Notes under the pieces: model-generated
Databases searched by the model: none
The model's input: the letters and a program-made list of their open reading frames with translations, nothing else
What the model was told of the DNA's origin: nothing
Assembly (NCBI RefSeq): GCF_000165425.1
Contig: NW_001799000.1
Location: 310,001 to 374,000 of the forward strand
DNA from: Paramecium tetraurelia
Lineage: Eukaryota; Ciliophora; Oligohymenophorea; Peniculida; Parameciidae
DNA: 64,000 nucleotides
Reading direction: 5' to 3'
Shown: positions 63,873-64,000 of the stretch, one piece after another
Position numbering within the stretch: position 1 is the stretch's first letter
Layout: each line of letters starts with the position of its first letter
Translations under genes and position numbers: made by a program

Positions 63873-64000
63873 TATTTTCTAGAAAGATTTATTATATATA
63901 TATAATTCTTTATTGAAAGACTCATAAATTCAATAAGCTTTTTAACAAAGCAAGTTCGAATGAAAAGAAGCATGAATATTTGTTTTAAATTCAAACATGC
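63873..64000. other. 3' flank, nothing recognised
   Basis: AT-rich sequence with a short TA repeat after the PIP kinase stop. No start of a further gene can be assigned before the window ends. Confidence 0.4.

Overview
The window is macronuclear-type DNA of a ciliate, most likely a Paramecium species. It is strongly AT-rich. Long protein-like frames only become continuous when TAA and TAG are read as glutamine and TGA is the sole stop. Coding frames are interrupted by tiny introns (about 19-33 bases, mostly GTA...TAG) whose removal restores conserved motifs. Intergenic gaps are very short (25 and 35 bases in places). No telomere repeats, rRNA, CRISPR array or insertion sequence was seen. Residues are numbered only roughly, and the species call is inference. 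LEFT PART (1-29.5 kb): a Snu13/15.5K homologue, a tRNA-Leu, an alveolin-like protein with frame breaks, two coiled-coil proteins, and a gene-poor stretch (5.5-8.5 kb) holding a decayed gene. Then comes a run of mostly minus-strand genes: a thioredoxin-fold/zinc-finger protein, a Thr-rich membrane protein, a cytosolic carboxypeptidase (tubulin deglutamylase family), a MYND-finger/Aurora-like kinase, a degenerate hybrid histidine kinase, arginyltransferase ATE1, two small proteins, a TTLL tubulin ligase, a class I aminotransferase and a half-size ABC transporter. The TTLL (adds glutamates) and the carboxypeptidase (removes them) act on the same tubulin modification and fit a ciliated cell. MIDDLE (29.5-54.1 kb): an outward-facing, near-symmetric block. 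Two very large paralogous transmembrane proteins (Cys-rich plus beta-helix-like region plus C-terminal membrane bundle) point away from each other and flank three copies of a VWA-domain gene. The middle VWA copy is inverted. The copies share long apparently identical tracts, differ in presence of one 26-base intron, and one carries a one-base frameshift. RIGHT PART (54.1-64 kb): a coiled-coil protein, a broken gene with in-frame TGA codons, an Rxt3-like chromatin protein, a short coiled coil, a zinc-finger/coiled-coil protein running into WD40 repeats, a CAMK-like kinase, and a seven-transmembrane receptor fused to a phosphatidylinositol phosphate kinase (GPCR-PIPK). A recurring oddity is that several otherwise good genes need a one-base correction, often at a short A run. 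This suggests either assembly indels or real decay, and it should be settled before calling pseudogenes.
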